This document shows positions 43,160 to 52,056 of a stretch of DNA of 64,000 bases, one piece after another (positions within the stretch are counted from its first letter, which is position 1; each line of letters opens with the position of its first letter). Position numbers and translations under genes: made by a program. Below the pieces are notes generated by a model. The model was given only the letters and a program-made list of their open reading frames with translations. It did no database searches and had not been told where the DNA came from. Source of the DNA: Streptomyces sp. TP-A0874 (GTDB lineage Bacteria > Actinomycetota > Actinomycetes > Streptomycetales > Streptomycetaceae); contig NZ_BBZK01000007.1 in assembly GCF_001748085.1 (NCBI RefSeq), positions 372,001-436,000 on the forward strand, read 5' to 3'.

Positions 43160-44161
43160 TCAGTCCACCGTCGTGTAGTCGGGACCGGAGTAGCGCCCGG
43201 TGCTCAGCTTCTGGCGCTGCATGAGGAGGTCGTTGAGGAGGCTGGACGCGCCGAACCGGAACCAGTCGGGGGTCAGCCAGCCGTCGCCCAGCGTCTCGTT
43301 GACCATGACCAGGTACTTGATCGCGTCCTTGGAGGTGCGGATGCCGCCGGCGGGCTTGACCCCGACACGCACCCCCAGGCTCTGGTGGAAGTCGCGCACC
43401 GCCTCCAGCATGAGCAGGGTGACCGGCGGGGTGGCGTTGACCGCGACCTTGCCCGTGGAGGTCTTGATGAAGTCGGCGCCGGCCAGCATCGCCAGCCAGG
43501 AGGCCCGGCGGACGTTGTCGTAGGTCTGGAGCTCGCCGGTCTCGAAGATCACCTTCAGGTGCGCGGTGCTGCCGTCCGGCCGTCGGCAGGCCGCCTTGAC
43601 CTGCCTGATCTCCTCGAAGACCGAGAGGTAGCGGCCGGCGAGGAAGGCACCGCGGTCGATGACCATGTCGATCTCGTCGGCGCCCGCGGCGACGGCGTCC
43701 CGGGTGTCGGCGAGCTTGACCGGAAGGGCCGCTCGGCCGGCCGGGAAGGCGGTCGCGACGGAGGCCACCTGGACGTCGGCCCCGCCGGCTGCGGCGAGGG
43801 CCTCCTTGGCGGTGGCCACCATGTCCGGATAGACGCAGATGGCGGCGACCCTGGGTACGGAGCGGTCGCCCGGGTCGGGGTGGACGCCCTTGGCGCAGAG
43901 TGCCCGGACCTTGCCCGGGGTGTCCGCGCCCTCCAGGGTCGTCAGGTCGATCATCGAGATCGCCAGGTCGATGGCGTAGGCCTTCGCCGTGGTCTTGATC
44001 GAGCGAGTGCCGAGGGCGGCTGCACGGGCTTGCAGACCGACCGCGTCGACGCCCGGCAGGCCGTGCAGGAAGCGGCGCAGCGCGGCGTCCGAGGCGGTCA
44101 CGTCCGCCATGGACGCCAGGCGCTCGGCGGCTTCGCTGCCGTATGCGGGAACAGTGGGCAT
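43160..44161 (-). CDS. deoC: Deoxyribose-phosphate aldolase
   Basis: A 333-residue class I aldolase splitting 2-deoxyribose 5-phosphate into glyceraldehyde 3-phosphate and acetaldehyde. The Schiff-base lysine is in DFIKTSTGK, with a second lysine in VGVKPAGGI; the entry strand is AAICVYPDMV and the proton-relay Asp is in DEIDMVIDRG. It is longer than the E. coli enzyme through an N-terminal helical region, as in eukaryotic-type DERA. ATG 44161 has AAGGTGA upstream. It is first of three coupled genes under a CTACGCGCGTAG site. Confidence 0.94.
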   Translation of the reverse strand: MPTVPAYGSEAAERLASMADVTASDAALRRFLHGLPGVDAVGLQARAAALGTRSIKTTAKAYAIDLAISMIDLTTLEGADTPGKVRALCAKGVHPDPGDRSVPRVAAICVYPDMVATAKEALAAAGGADVQVASVATAFPAGRAALPVKLADTRDAVAAGADEIDMVIDRGAFLAGRYLSVFEEIRQVKAACRRPDGSTAHLKVIFETGELQTYDNVRRASWLAMLAGADFIKTSTGKVAVNATPPVTLLMLEAVRDFHQSLGVRVGVKPAGGIRTSKDAIKYLVMVNETLGDGWLTPDWFRFGASSLLNDLLMQRQKLSTGRYSGPDYTTVD

Positions 44162-44180
44162 GGTCACCTTGGGAGTGTAT

Positions 44181-44192
44181 CTACGCGCGTAG
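44181..44192. promoter_or_regulatory. CTACGCGCGTAG palindrome upstream of deoC
   Basis: A perfect 12-base palindrome 20-31 bases upstream of the deoC start. TAGATA overlaps its deoC-proximal end on the coding strand and could be the -10 element, so binding would block transcription. Confidence 0.75.
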
Positions 44193-44318
44193 CAAGCTGT
44201 CATCCCCCCGTACCGCTCTCATGGTAGCCGCCGGGGCGGCCCCGGCTCTCCGGCGCGGGCCCCGATCGATGCCGGACCGCAACGTCGCGGTCTTCGGAGG
44301 TCGGGCAGAATCGGCCCC

Positions 44319-44945
44319 ATGACGAGCCCCGACAACTCCCCCGAGCCGACCTACGACGACCGCGTCTACCGCTCGCCGTCCGCCCTGGTGGGCGGGGTGG
44401 CGCTGCTTGTGCTGGCCGGCTGGCTGGGTGGGGACGCGGTGGTGCGCGGCACCGGGCGGGTGCCCTGGCTGGCGCTGGCCGGCCTGCTGTGCGTGGTGCC
44501 GCTGCTGATCGCTTTCACCCTGCGGCCCGCGGTCTTCGCCGGAGCGGAACGGCTCCGGATCCGGAACCCCTTCCGGGTCATCACGCTCCCCTGGGGGGCG
44601 GTCGAGGACGTCCGGGCGAGCTACACCAGCGAGGTCTTCACCGACAGCGACAAGTACCAGCTCTGGTCCATCCCGGTGTCGCTGAGGGCCCGTAAGAAGG
44701 CCTCGCGCAAGGCGGCCCGGGCCGCGGTGGAGGACTTCTCCAACCGCACCTCCGTCAGCCCGGACGTCACCGACGCCGCTCGCCGCGCCCCGGCGGACCA
44801 GGCGGTGGCCGAGTTGCGCGAGCTGGCCGAGCGGCACCGGTCAGACGAGGCGGCCCAGGGGCAGCCCGAGGTGCGGTGGTCCTACGAGGTGATCGTGCCG
44901 AGCGTGGTGGGTCTGGTGTTGTTCGTGGTCCTCGCCGTGATCTGA
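44319..44945 (+). CDS. PH domain-containing membrane protein
   Basis: A 208-residue protein with two N-terminal hydrophobic segments (about residues 22-40 and 48-66), a bacterial PH-like region (ERLRIRNPFRVITLPWGAVEDVRA), a basic linker (RARKKASRKAARA) and a C-terminal membrane segment (VIVPSVVGLVLFVVLAVI). This layout is common in actinobacteria as PH_6/bPH2-type proteins of unknown role. It faces away from deoC and shares its short upstream region. Confidence 0.75.
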   Translation: MTSPDNSPEPTYDDRVYRSPSALVGGVALLVLAGWLGGDAVVRGTGRVPWLALAGLLCVVPLLIAFTLRPAVFAGAERLRIRNPFRVITLPWGAVEDVRASYTSEVFTDSDKYQLWSIPVSLRARKKASRKAARAAVEDFSNRTSVSPDVTDAARRAPADQAVAELRELAERHRSDEAAQGQPEVRWSYEVIVPSVVGLVLFVVLAVI

Positions 44946-45004
44946 CGGCCGGCCGCCGGCCGCGCGTCGCGCCGGAGGGCGCGCGGCGCCCCTGGGGAGG
45001 CGGT

Positions 45005-46114
45005 TCAGGGCGCCCCGGGGTAGACGAACATCAGGTACCCGCCGAGGGCCGCCGAGCCCAGGGCCGCCGGGGCGATGGCCAGCGCCGCCGCCCGCGGCCG
45101 TGCGGCGACGGCCGTGGCGAGCGGCAGCAGCAGCGGGAAGGCGGGCATCAGGAAGCGCGCCCGGGGGGCGTAGTAACCGCCGTCGCCCAGCACGAGCAGC
45201 AGCAGGACCCCACTGAAGACGAGCAGCGGCAACGGCTGCCGCTGCGCCAGGGAGAGCGCGTAGAGCACCAGTGAGAGGACGAGGACGGCGGTCACCACGA
45301 TCAGGTAGGCCGAGGGGCCGGCCCCGGTGAGGGAGGCCCACGCGGACCGCGCGGTCTTCGCCCCGAAGTCCCACTGGCTCGACCAGGCGCGCTGCACCGA
45401 GAAGTAGCCGTCCCACCGCCCCACGCGCCAGCCCACCCAGCCGATGAACCCGACCCAGCCCAACGGTGCGATGACGGCGGCCACGGCGGCCCGCCGACCC
45501 GCCCGGCGCCGGAGGACCGCGAGAACGGCGGTCACCGAGACGGCGGCCGCGATGGCGATGCCGGTCGGCCGGGTCAGCCCGCCCAGCAGCGCCAGTACCC
45601 CGGCCCAGAGCCACCGCCCCGTCAGCACCGCGTAGAGCGCCCAGGCGGCCAGCGCCGTGAACAGCGACTCGGTGTAGTTCGTCCACTGGATGACGGCGAC
45701 CGGTCCGACGGCCCACAGCAGGGTGAGTACGACGCCCGCCCGGCGCCCGTAGAGCAGCTCGCCCACCGCGAAGATCCCCCAGGCGGCGAGGAGCGAGGCG
45801 AGGACGGACACGGCCAGGCCCGCGCCCGCCGCGGACCCGGGGAGGAGCTGATCGGCGAAGCGGGTCAGGCCGGGGTAGAGCGGGAAGAACGCCAGGTTGG
45901 TGTAGCCGTCACCGACGGCCGCCGCCGTGTCGTAGCCGCCGGTGGCGATCGACCGGTACCAGAGGGAGTCCCACCGGCCGGTGAGCTCGGTCCAGAGCCC
46001 GTGCCCGCTCCGCGCTGCCCAGACCCCCAGGACCGCGACGGCGAGCAGCCGTACGGCGAGGTAGCCGAGGAGCGCCGGAGCGGGCCGGAGGTGGTGGGCG
46101 CGGGCCGGGTTCAC
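45005..46114 (-). CDS. PIG-V-like mannosyltransferase (polytopic membrane glycosyltransferase)
   Basis: A 369-residue protein with about 9-10 membrane helices and the PIG-V-type loop pattern: GRWDSLWYRSIATGGYD (catalytic Asp candidate), NLAFFPLYPGLTR, WTNYTESLFTA and LGGLTRPTGIA. Such enzymes use polyprenyl-phosphate mannose to glycosylate proteins or lipids on the outer face. GTG 46114 overlaps the phosphohexomutase stop (GTGA). Substrate unknown. Confidence 0.8.
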   Translation of the reverse strand: MNPARAHHLRPAPALLGYLAVRLLAVAVLGVWAARSGHGLWTELTGRWDSLWYRSIATGGYDTAAAVGDGYTNLAFFPLYPGLTRFADQLLPGSAAGAGLAVSVLASLLAAWGIFAVGELLYGRRAGVVLTLLWAVGPVAVIQWTNYTESLFTALAAWALYAVLTGRWLWAGVLALLGGLTRPTGIAIAAAVSVTAVLAVLRRRAGRRAAVAAVIAPLGWVGFIGWVGWRVGRWDGYFSVQRAWSSQWDFGAKTARSAWASLTGAGPSAYLIVVTAVLVLSLVLYALSLAQRQPLPLLVFSGVLLLLVLGDGGYYAPRARFLMPAFPLLLPLATAVAARPRAAALAIAPAALGSAALGGYLMFVYPGAP

Positions 46115-47820
46115 AGCCGGAGGGCCCGACCCAGGTCCCTCCGCAGAGCCTGGAGCGCCCGGGCCGCGGTCTGCCGGGCCTCGGCCAACTCGGTACCCGA
46201 GGCGACGGGGACGACGACCTCCAGGTAGCACTTGAGCTTCGGCTCGGTGCCGCTGGGACGGACGACTACCCTCGCCTGCCGGACGCTGTGCTCGGCCCCA
46301 GGACCGGAGCGACCGGTGTCCTCGCCCAGCGTGTACCGCAGGCCGTCGGTGGGTGGCAGCCGGTCGGTGCCGTGGGTGAGGTCCTCGGCCGAGACCACGG
46401 AGAGGCCGGCGAGGGTGATCGGCGGCTCCTGACGCAGCCGCCGCATGGCGGCGGTGATCTCCGCGAGGTCCTCGACCCGGACGGAGAGCTGGTCGGTGGC
46501 GTGCAGCCCGTACTCGACGGCGATGTCGTCCAGCAGGTCGCTCACGGTGCGGCCGGTGGCCTTCAGTTCGGCGGTCAGTTCGGCGAAGAGCAGCGCGGCG
46601 GTGATGCCGTCCTTGTCGCGGACCCCCTCGGGGTCGACGCAGTAGCCGAGCGCCTCTTCATAGGCGTAGCGCAGCCCCTCCACCCGGGCCAGCCACTTGA
46701 AGCCGGTGAGTGTCTCGTCGTAGGGGAGGTCCGCCGCGGCGGCGATGCGCGACAGCAGGGACGAGGAGACGATGCTGGCCGCGAAGGTGCCGCCGGCCCG
46801 TTTGTGGACCAGGTGGGTGGCGAGCAGGGCGCCGACCTCGTCACCGCGGAGCATGCGCCAGCCGCCCTCGGCCGAGGGGTCGGGGACGGCCACCGCCAGC
46901 CGGTCGGCGTCCGGATCGTTGGCGATGACGATGTCGGGGGCCGAGGCCTCGCCCCGGCTGCGGGCGGCGGCGAAGGCGAGGTCCATCGCCCCCGGCTCCT
47001 CCGGGTTGGGGAAGGCGACCGTGGGGAAGGCCGGGTCAGGTTCGCCCTGCTCCGGTACGACGGTCGGCGCGGGGAACCCGGCCCGGGCGAAAGCCGCGAG
47101 CAGGGTGTCCCGGCCGACTCCGTGCAGCGGGGTGTAGACGGTCTCCACGCCGCGCGGGGAGCCGGCGGTGAGTACCTGGCCCGCGCGGGCCAGGTACGCC
47201 TCGACGATCTCCTCGCCGAGGGTCTCCCAGCCGGACTCCGGCATCGGTACGCCGGACAGCGGGCCGACGGCGGCGATCTCCGTGGCGATTCCGGTGTCCG
47301 CCGGCGGCACGATCTGGGAACCGTCGCCGAGGTAGACCTTGTAGCCGTTGTCCCGCGGGGGATTGTGGCTGGCGGTGACGGCCACCCCGGCGACCGCGCC
47401 GAGGTGGCGGATGGCGAAGGCGAGCACGGGGGTGGGCAGCGGGCGCGGGAGCAGCACGGGGCGCAGGCCGGCCCCCGCCAGCACCGAGGCGGTGTCCCGT
47501 GCGAAGTCGAAGCTGCGGTAGCGGGCGTCGTACCCGATGACGACCATGCCGCCGGCCCCTTCGGGCCGCTTGGTGAGGTAGCCGGCGAGACCCGCGGCGG
47601 CGCGGATCACCACCGCGCGGTTCATCCGCATCGGCCCCGCGCCGAGCTCGCCGCGGAGCCCGGCGGTACCGAACCGCAGGGTTCCGGCGAAGCGTTCGGA
47701 GAGCGCCTCGGCGTCGTCGGCCTCGATGAGCCGGGCCAGCTCCGCGCGGGTCTCCGGGTCGGGGTCCTCGTCCAGCCAGACGCGGGCCCGGCGGATCAGG
47801 TCCGCTGTTTCGCTCGGCAC
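46111..47820 (-). CDS. Phosphohexomutase family enzyme, probable phosphopentomutase
   Basis: A 569-residue alpha-D-phosphohexomutase. The phosphoserine is in VTASHNPPRDNGYK, metal-binding Asp residues in NDPDADRLAV, sugar loop in EEALGYCVDPEGVRDKDG and phosphate-binding RPSGTEPKLK. Annotated relatives are phosphomannomutases or phosphoglucomutases. Its place beside purine nucleoside phosphorylase, as with pmmB and deoD in M. tuberculosis (from memory), and the absence of a deoB-type gene here, suggest it converts (deoxy)ribose 1-phosphate to the 5-phosphate. GTG 47820 has AGGAG at good spacing. Confidence 0.87.
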   Translation of the reverse strand: MPSETADLIRRARVWLDEDPDPETRAELARLIEADDAEALSERFAGTLRFGTAGLRGELGAGPMRMNRAVVIRAAAGLAGYLTKRPEGAGGMVVIGYDARYRSFDFARDTASVLAGAGLRPVLLPRPLPTPVLAFAIRHLGAVAGVAVTASHNPPRDNGYKVYLGDGSQIVPPADTGIATEIAAVGPLSGVPMPESGWETLGEEIVEAYLARAGQVLTAGSPRGVETVYTPLHGVGRDTLLAAFARAGFPAPTVVPEQGEPDPAFPTVAFPNPEEPGAMDLAFAAARSRGEASAPDIVIANDPDADRLAVAVPDPSAEGGWRMLRGDEVGALLATHLVHKRAGGTFAASIVSSSLLSRIAAAADLPYDETLTGFKWLARVEGLRYAYEEALGYCVDPEGVRDKDGITAALLFAELTAELKATGRTVSDLLDDIAVEYGLHATDQLSVRVEDLAEITAAMRRLRQEPPITLAGLSVVSAEDLTHGTDRLPPTDGLRYTLGEDTGRSGPGAEHSVRQARVVVRPSGTEPKLKCYLEVVVPVASGTELAEARQTAARALQALRRDLGRALRL

Positions 47821-47979
47821 GGTGATGCTCCTGTGTGGTGAGGGGGCGCACCGGGCGCGGCAGGGCACGGCTCCGCGCCGTTCGTGTGCGCTCCGCCCGG
47901 ACGTGGTGGGCTCGTGGTCGTCCTCTGCCCGGCTCACGGCCCGACTATCCGGCAGCCGGCACCGGTTGATCCATACGGA

Positions 47980-48795
47980 TCAGATTCGGCTCAGCACCCG
48001 GGCGAGGAGGGTGCCCATCCTGCCTGCGGAGTCCCGTCCGGCCTGGAGCACCTCCTCGTGGCTGAGCGGCTCCCCGGTCATACCGGCGGCGAGGTTGGTG
48101 ACCAGCGAGATGCCGAGCACCTCGGCGCCTGCTTCGCGGGCCGCGATGGCCTCCAGCGCGGTGGACATGCCGACCAGGTCGGCGCCCCAGCCGCGCACCA
48201 TGTTGATCTCCGCCGGCGTCTCGTAGTGCGGGCCGGGGAACTGCACGTAGACGCCCTCTTCGAGGCTGCCGTCGATCTCCTTGCAGAGCGCGCGGAGGCG
48301 CGGGGAGTAGAGGTCGGTGAGGTCGACGAAGTTGGCGCCGACCACCGGGGAGCAGCCGGTGAGGTTGATGTGGTCGCTGATCAGCACCGGCTGGCCGGGC
48401 CGCATGCCGGGGCGGAGCCCGCCGCAGCCGTTGGTGAGCACGATGGTCTTGCAGCCGGCGGCGATCGCGGTGCGGACGCCGTGGGCGACGGCGGCCACGC
48501 CGTGGCCCTCGTAGAAGTGGGTGCGGCCCAGGAAGACGAGGGCGCGCTTGTCGCCTATCGGGTAGGAGCGGATCCTGCCGGCGTGGCCTTCGACCGCGGG
48601 GGGCGGGAAGCCGGGCAGGTCGGTGACCGGCAGGTCGTGTTCGGGTGTGCCCAGCGCCTCGGTCGCGGGGACCCAGCCGGAACCCATGACCAGGGCGACG
48701 TCGTGGCTGGCGGTACCGGTGAGCTCACGGAGGCGGTTGGCGGCAGCGTCAGCGTCGGGGGTGCCGGGGATGCCCGGTGCGGCAGAAGGATTCAC
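47980..48795 (-). CDS. Purine nucleoside phosphorylase
   Basis: A 271-residue trimeric-type (PNP-I family) phosphorylase cleaving inosine and guanosine (and deoxy forms) to base and sugar 1-phosphate. Motifs are [47 protein letters not shown] and [14 protein letters not shown]. The start is GTG 48795. It may be cotranscribed with the mutase (gap 159 bases) under a CTACGCGCGTAG site. Many annotations call this deoD, although the fold differs from hexameric E. coli DeoD. Confidence 0.93.
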   Translation of the reverse strand: MNPSAAPGIPGTPDADAAANRLRELTGTASHDVALVMGSGWVPATEALGTPEHDLPVTDLPGFPPPAVEGHAGRIRSYPIGDKRALVFLGRTHFYEGHGVAAVAHGVRTAIAAGCKTIVLTNGCGGLRPGMRPGQPVLISDHINLTGCSPVVGANFVDLTDLYSPRLRALCKEIDGSLEEGVYVQFPGPHYETPAEINMVRGWGADLVGMSTALEAIAAREAGAEVLGISLVTNLAAGMTGEPLSHEEVLQAGRDSAGRMGTLLARVLSRI

Positions 48796-48819
48796 CGGAC
48801 GAGGGTAACCCCTCTTTGC

Positions 48820-48831
48820 CTACGCGCGTAG
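48820..48831. promoter_or_regulatory. CTACGCGCGTAG palindrome upstream of purine nucleoside phosphorylase
   Basis: A perfect 12-base palindrome, extended by one base to TCTACGCGCGTAGG on the coding strand, 25-36 bases before the GTG start. Fourth copy in the window. Confidence 0.75.
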
Positions 48832-48985
48832 AGCGCACCCCCGTCTCGCCCCGCCTTTCTCCCGGGGCGGGCTCCCGTCGAGGTGGCGCCGGCGATCGGC
48901 CGAGCCCGCCGGAGGACGGCAGGGGGACGGTGGAGGCAGGTGGTCCGGAGCCGCCGGCCGCTGGTTCGGACGGCGGACGCGCCGC

Positions 48986-49423
48986 TCAGCAGGGGCGCTT
49001 GCGCAGCTCCATCACGTAGTCGTGCGGGGCGCCCGCCGACTCCGCGGCGTCGGCGATCTCCCCGAGGTAGCGGGCGGAGGGCAGCCCGCCCTCGTAGCCG
49101 TTGAGCACGTATGTCCAGGCGGCCACGTCGCCCTCCAGGGTGTGCACCCGGACCCGGGTCCGGCGGTAGATGCCCAGCCCGACCCCCTCCCAGCGGTCCA
49201 TGGCGTCCTCGTCCATAGGCGCGATGTCGTAGAGCCCCACGAAGACCTGTGTGCCGGCCGACTCGACCAGGGTGGCCAGCGCGCCCTCCCAGCCCATCTG
49301 CTCCCCGCCGAAGGTGAGCCGCCACTCCGTCAGCCAGCCGGTGCCGCGCAGCGGGGAGTGCGGGGCGCGGCGGGACATCAGCCGAGCGTCGAGGTTCCCG
49401 GCGTAGGCGGCATAGAGCGACAT
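48986..49423 (-). CDS. Gamma-glutamylcyclotransferase-fold protein
   Basis: A 145-residue protein with the GGCT-like fold motif YAAYAGNLD at the N-terminus, the conserved acidic loop around LYDIAPMDEDAMDRWEGVGLGIYRR and VLNGYEGGLPSARY. Family enzymes release 5-oxoproline from gamma-glutamyl compounds, but many actinobacterial members are untested. The gene stands alone, divergent from the LpdA-like gene. Confidence 0.83.
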   Translation of the reverse strand: MSLYAAYAGNLDARLMSRRAPHSPLRGTGWLTEWRLTFGGEQMGWEGALATLVESAGTQVFVGLYDIAPMDEDAMDRWEGVGLGIYRRTRVRVHTLEGDVAAWTYVLNGYEGGLPSARYLGEIADAAESAGAPHDYVMELRKRPC

Positions 49424-49518
49424 GGGACGAGGGTACGGGAGGACCGGCCGGCAGGCCCCTGGGCGCGGCCGTACGGGGGACGAGGGGGTCCCCGGCGCGT
49501 GGTGTGGCGGGTGAGAGA

Positions 49519-50967
49519 ATGGGACTCGTGACTCGGATCGTGATCATCGGCGGCGGACCAGGCGGCTACGAGGCGGCGCTGGTGGCCGCGCAGCTCGGCG
49601 CGGAGGTGACCGTCGTCGACCGCGACGGTCTGGGCGGGGCGTCGGTGCTGACCGACTGCGTGCCGTCCAAGACGCTCATCGCCACGGCGGAGGTGATGAC
49701 GACCTTCGACTCCTCCTACGAGGAGCTGGGGATCATCGTCGAGGACGACACCCCGCCGCTGGAGCGGAGCGCCCGGGTGGTCGGGGTGGATCTGGGGAAG
49801 GTCAACCGACGGGTCAAGCGGCTGGCGCTGGCCCAGTCGCACGACATCTCGTCCGCCGTGATCCGGGCCGGGGGCCGGGTGGTGCGCGGTCGCGGCCGGG
49901 TGGCGCCGAACCAGGCGCCGGACGGTTCCCGCCAGGTGATCGCGCGGGCCGCGGACGGTTCTGAGGAGACCCTGGTCGCCGACGCGATCCTGGTGTCCAC
50001 CGGGGCGCACCCGCGGGAGATCCCGGACGCGCTCCCCGATGGCGAACGCATCCTCAACTGGACCCAGGTCTACGACATGGAGGAGCTGCCGGAGGAGCTG
50101 ATCGTCGTCGGCTCCGGGGTGACCGGCGCGGAGTTCGCCGGCGCCTACCAGGCGTTGGGCTCCCGGGTGACCCTGGTCTCCAGCCGGGACCGGGTGCTGC
50201 CCGGCGAGGACCCGGACGCCGCCGCGGTGCTGGAGGACGTCTTCCGGCGGCGCGGGATGAACGTCATGGCGCGCTCCCGGGCCGCGGCGGTGGAACGCGC
50301 CGGTGACGGGGTGGAGGTGACCCTGTCCGACGGGCGGGTGATCAACGGATCGCACTGCCTGATGGCCGTGGGGTCGATCCCGAACACCGCCGACATGGGC
50401 CTGGAGGAGGCCGGGGTGGTCCTCCGCGAGTCCGGCCACATCAAGACCGACCGGGTCTCGCGCACCAGCGCGCCGGGCATCTACGCGGCGGGTGACTGCA
50501 CCGGGGTGCTGGCGCTGGCCTCGGTAGCCGCGATGCAGGGCCGGATCGCCATGTACCACTACCTGGGCGACACGGTGAGCCCGCTCGACCTGCGTACGGT
50601 CTGCGCCAACATCTTCACCGACCCGGAGATCGCCACCGTCGGTTACAGCCAGGCGGACATCGACGGCGGGAAGATCGACGCCCGGGCGGTGAAGCTGCCG
50701 CTGGCGCGGAACCCGCGGGCCAAGATGCAGGGCATCCGAGACGGGTTCGTGAAGATGTTCTGCCGACCGGGGACGGGGATCGTGGTCGGGGGTGTGGTGG
50801 TGGCGCCGCGGGCGAGCGAGCTGATCCACCCGATATCGCTGGCGGTGGACAACCGACTGACGGTGGAGCAGATCGCCAACGCCTTCACCGTCTACCCCTC
50901 GCTGTCCGGATCGATCGCCGAGGTGGCCAGGCAGCTCCACACTCGCAAGATCCAGAACGAGAGCTGA
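49519..50967 (+). CDS. LpdA-like NAD(P)H-quinone dehydrogenase flavoprotein
   Basis: A 482-residue pyridine nucleotide-disulphide reductase fold: FAD motif IVIIGGGPGGYEAALVAAQ, NAD motif IVVGSGVTGAEFAGAY, second FAD motif GIYAAGDCTGVLA. The redox-active pair CxxxxC is broken: GGASVLTDCVPSK has Ser for the first Cys. This points to M. tuberculosis LpdA-type quinone reductases, not lipoamide dehydrogenase. ATG 49519 is chosen, with GTG 49528 possible. From memory, lpdA also lies near deoD and pmmB in mycobacteria. Confidence 0.88.
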   Translation: MGLVTRIVIIGGGPGGYEAALVAAQLGAEVTVVDRDGLGGASVLTDCVPSKTLIATAEVMTTFDSSYEELGIIVEDDTPPLERSARVVGVDLGKVNRRVKRLALAQSHDISSAVIRAGGRVVRGRGRVAPNQAPDGSRQVIARAADGSEETLVADAILVSTGAHPREIPDALPDGERILNWTQVYDMEELPEELIVVGSGVTGAEFAGAYQALGSRVTLVSSRDRVLPGEDPDAAAVLEDVFRRRGMNVMARSRAAAVERAGDGVEVTLSDGRVINGSHCLMAVGSIPNTADMGLEEAGVVLRESGHIKTDRVSRTSAPGIYAAGDCTGVLALASVAAMQGRIAMYHYLGDTVSPLDLRTVCANIFTDPEIATVGYSQADIDGGKIDARAVKLPLARNPRAKMQGIRDGFVKMFCRPGTGIVVGGVVVAPRASELIHPISLAVDNRLTVEQIANAFTVYPSLSGSIAEVARQLHTRKIQNES

Positions 50968-51066
50968 TCGTCCCGTATAGCACTCCGCGGGCCCTTTCGC
51001 GAACAACTTCTGTTAATCAGCGCAAACCGCTGAAACCAGACGGTCGAGAGGGTTACTGTCTGTTCT

Positions 51067-52056
51067 GTGTTCGCTGCAGAACGTCGCCAACTGATCCTTG
51101 AAATGGTGCGCGCGAACGGAGCGGTGTCGCTCCGTGAGCTCGCCCGTGTCGTCCAGACCTCGGAAGTGACCGTACGGCGGGATGTGCGGGCGCTCGAGGC
51201 AGAGGGGCTGCTCGACCGTCGGCACGGTGGTGCGGTGCTGCCCGGGGGGTTCACCCGGGAGTCGGGCTTTCCGAAGAAGACCCACTTAGCGACCGCGGAG
51301 AAGACGGCGATCGCCGACCTCGCGGCCAGCCTGGTCCAGGAGGGCGAGGCGATCGTCGTCGGGGCCGGGGCCACCACCCAGGAGTTCGCCCGGCGGCTCG
51401 CCCGGGTCCCGGGACTGACCGTGGTCACCAACTCGCTGCTGGTGGCCCAGGCGCTGGCACACGCCAACCGGGTCGAGGTCGTCATGACCGGCGGCACCCT
51501 GCGCGGCTCCAACCACGCCCTGGTCGGTAGCGGAGCCGAGCAGTCCCTCCAGGGGCTGCGGGTCTCCCGCGCCTTCCTCTCCGGCAGCGGGCTCACCGCG
51601 GAGCGCGGCCTGTCCACCTCCAACATGCTCTCGGCCAGCGTCGATCGGGCTCTGGTCCAGGCCGCGGCTGAAGTGGTCGTCCTCGCGGACCACACCAAGC
51701 TCGGTACCGACACGATGTTCCAGACGGTGCCGACCGAGGCGATCACCAGGCTGGTCACCGACGAGCCGCCGGCGCAGGCCGACCGGGCCGCCGAGGAGTT
51801 GCGGGCGCTCGCCGACCAGGGGGTGGAGATCGCGGTCGCGGTGCCGGGGGCGGTGTCCGCCCGGCGGGCCGGCGGAGACTCCGGGCAGGCCGCCCGGAAG
51901 CGACGGGCGGCCCCGCCGCAGGCCGGTGAGGAAGTGCCGCTGCCCGGCCAGCGCCGTGGCCCTCAGCCGGGCACCGGCGGCGGGCCGCTGCGCGGCCCCG
52001 CTCTCACCGAGCAGTCAGCGGGCGGTGGCCGGATCGCCGACCTGCGCCGGAGATGA
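51067..52056 (+). CDS. DeoR family regulator with low-complexity C-terminal tail
   Basis: A 329-residue protein. The DeoR HTH is at the extreme N-terminus (ERRQLILEMVRANGAVSL, TSEVTVRRDVRALEAEGLL, DRRHGGAV), followed by the DeoRC phosphosugar-sensing domain (IVVGAGATTQEFAR, VVVLADHTKLG). Usual length is about 255; the last 70 residues are Arg/Ala/Gly/Pro-rich and overlap the convergent TetR gene by 42 bases. There is no Shine-Dalgarno sequence at GTG 51067. Its place in a nucleoside region makes it one candidate for the CTACGCGCGTAG-binding regulator, though that palindrome is not typical of DeoR sites and is not found before this gene. Confidence 0.85.
   Translation: MFAAERRQLILEMVRANGAVSLRELARVVQTSEVTVRRDVRALEAEGLLDRRHGGAVLPGGFTRESGFPKKTHLATAEKTAIADLAASLVQEGEAIVVGAGATTQEFARRLARVPGLTVVTNSLLVAQALAHANRVEVVMTGGTLRGSNHALVGSGAEQSLQGLRVSRAFLSGSGLTAERGLSTSNMLSASVDRALVQAAAEVVVLADHTKLGTDTMFQTVPTEAITRLVTDEPPAQADRAAEELRALADQGVEIAVAVPGAVSARRAGGDSGQAARKRRAAPPQAGEEVPLPGQRRGPQPGTGGGPLRGPALTEQSAGGGRIADLRRR

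Noticed and set aside
44950..44996. GC-rich inverted sequence between the PH-domain and PIG-V-like genes
   Set aside because: Pairing is imperfect and the strands are so GC-rich that chance pairing is likely; not listed as a terminator.
46288..47841. 517-codon plus-strand frame over the phosphohexomutase
   Set aside because: Antisense shadow; the minus strand holds all phosphohexomutase motifs.
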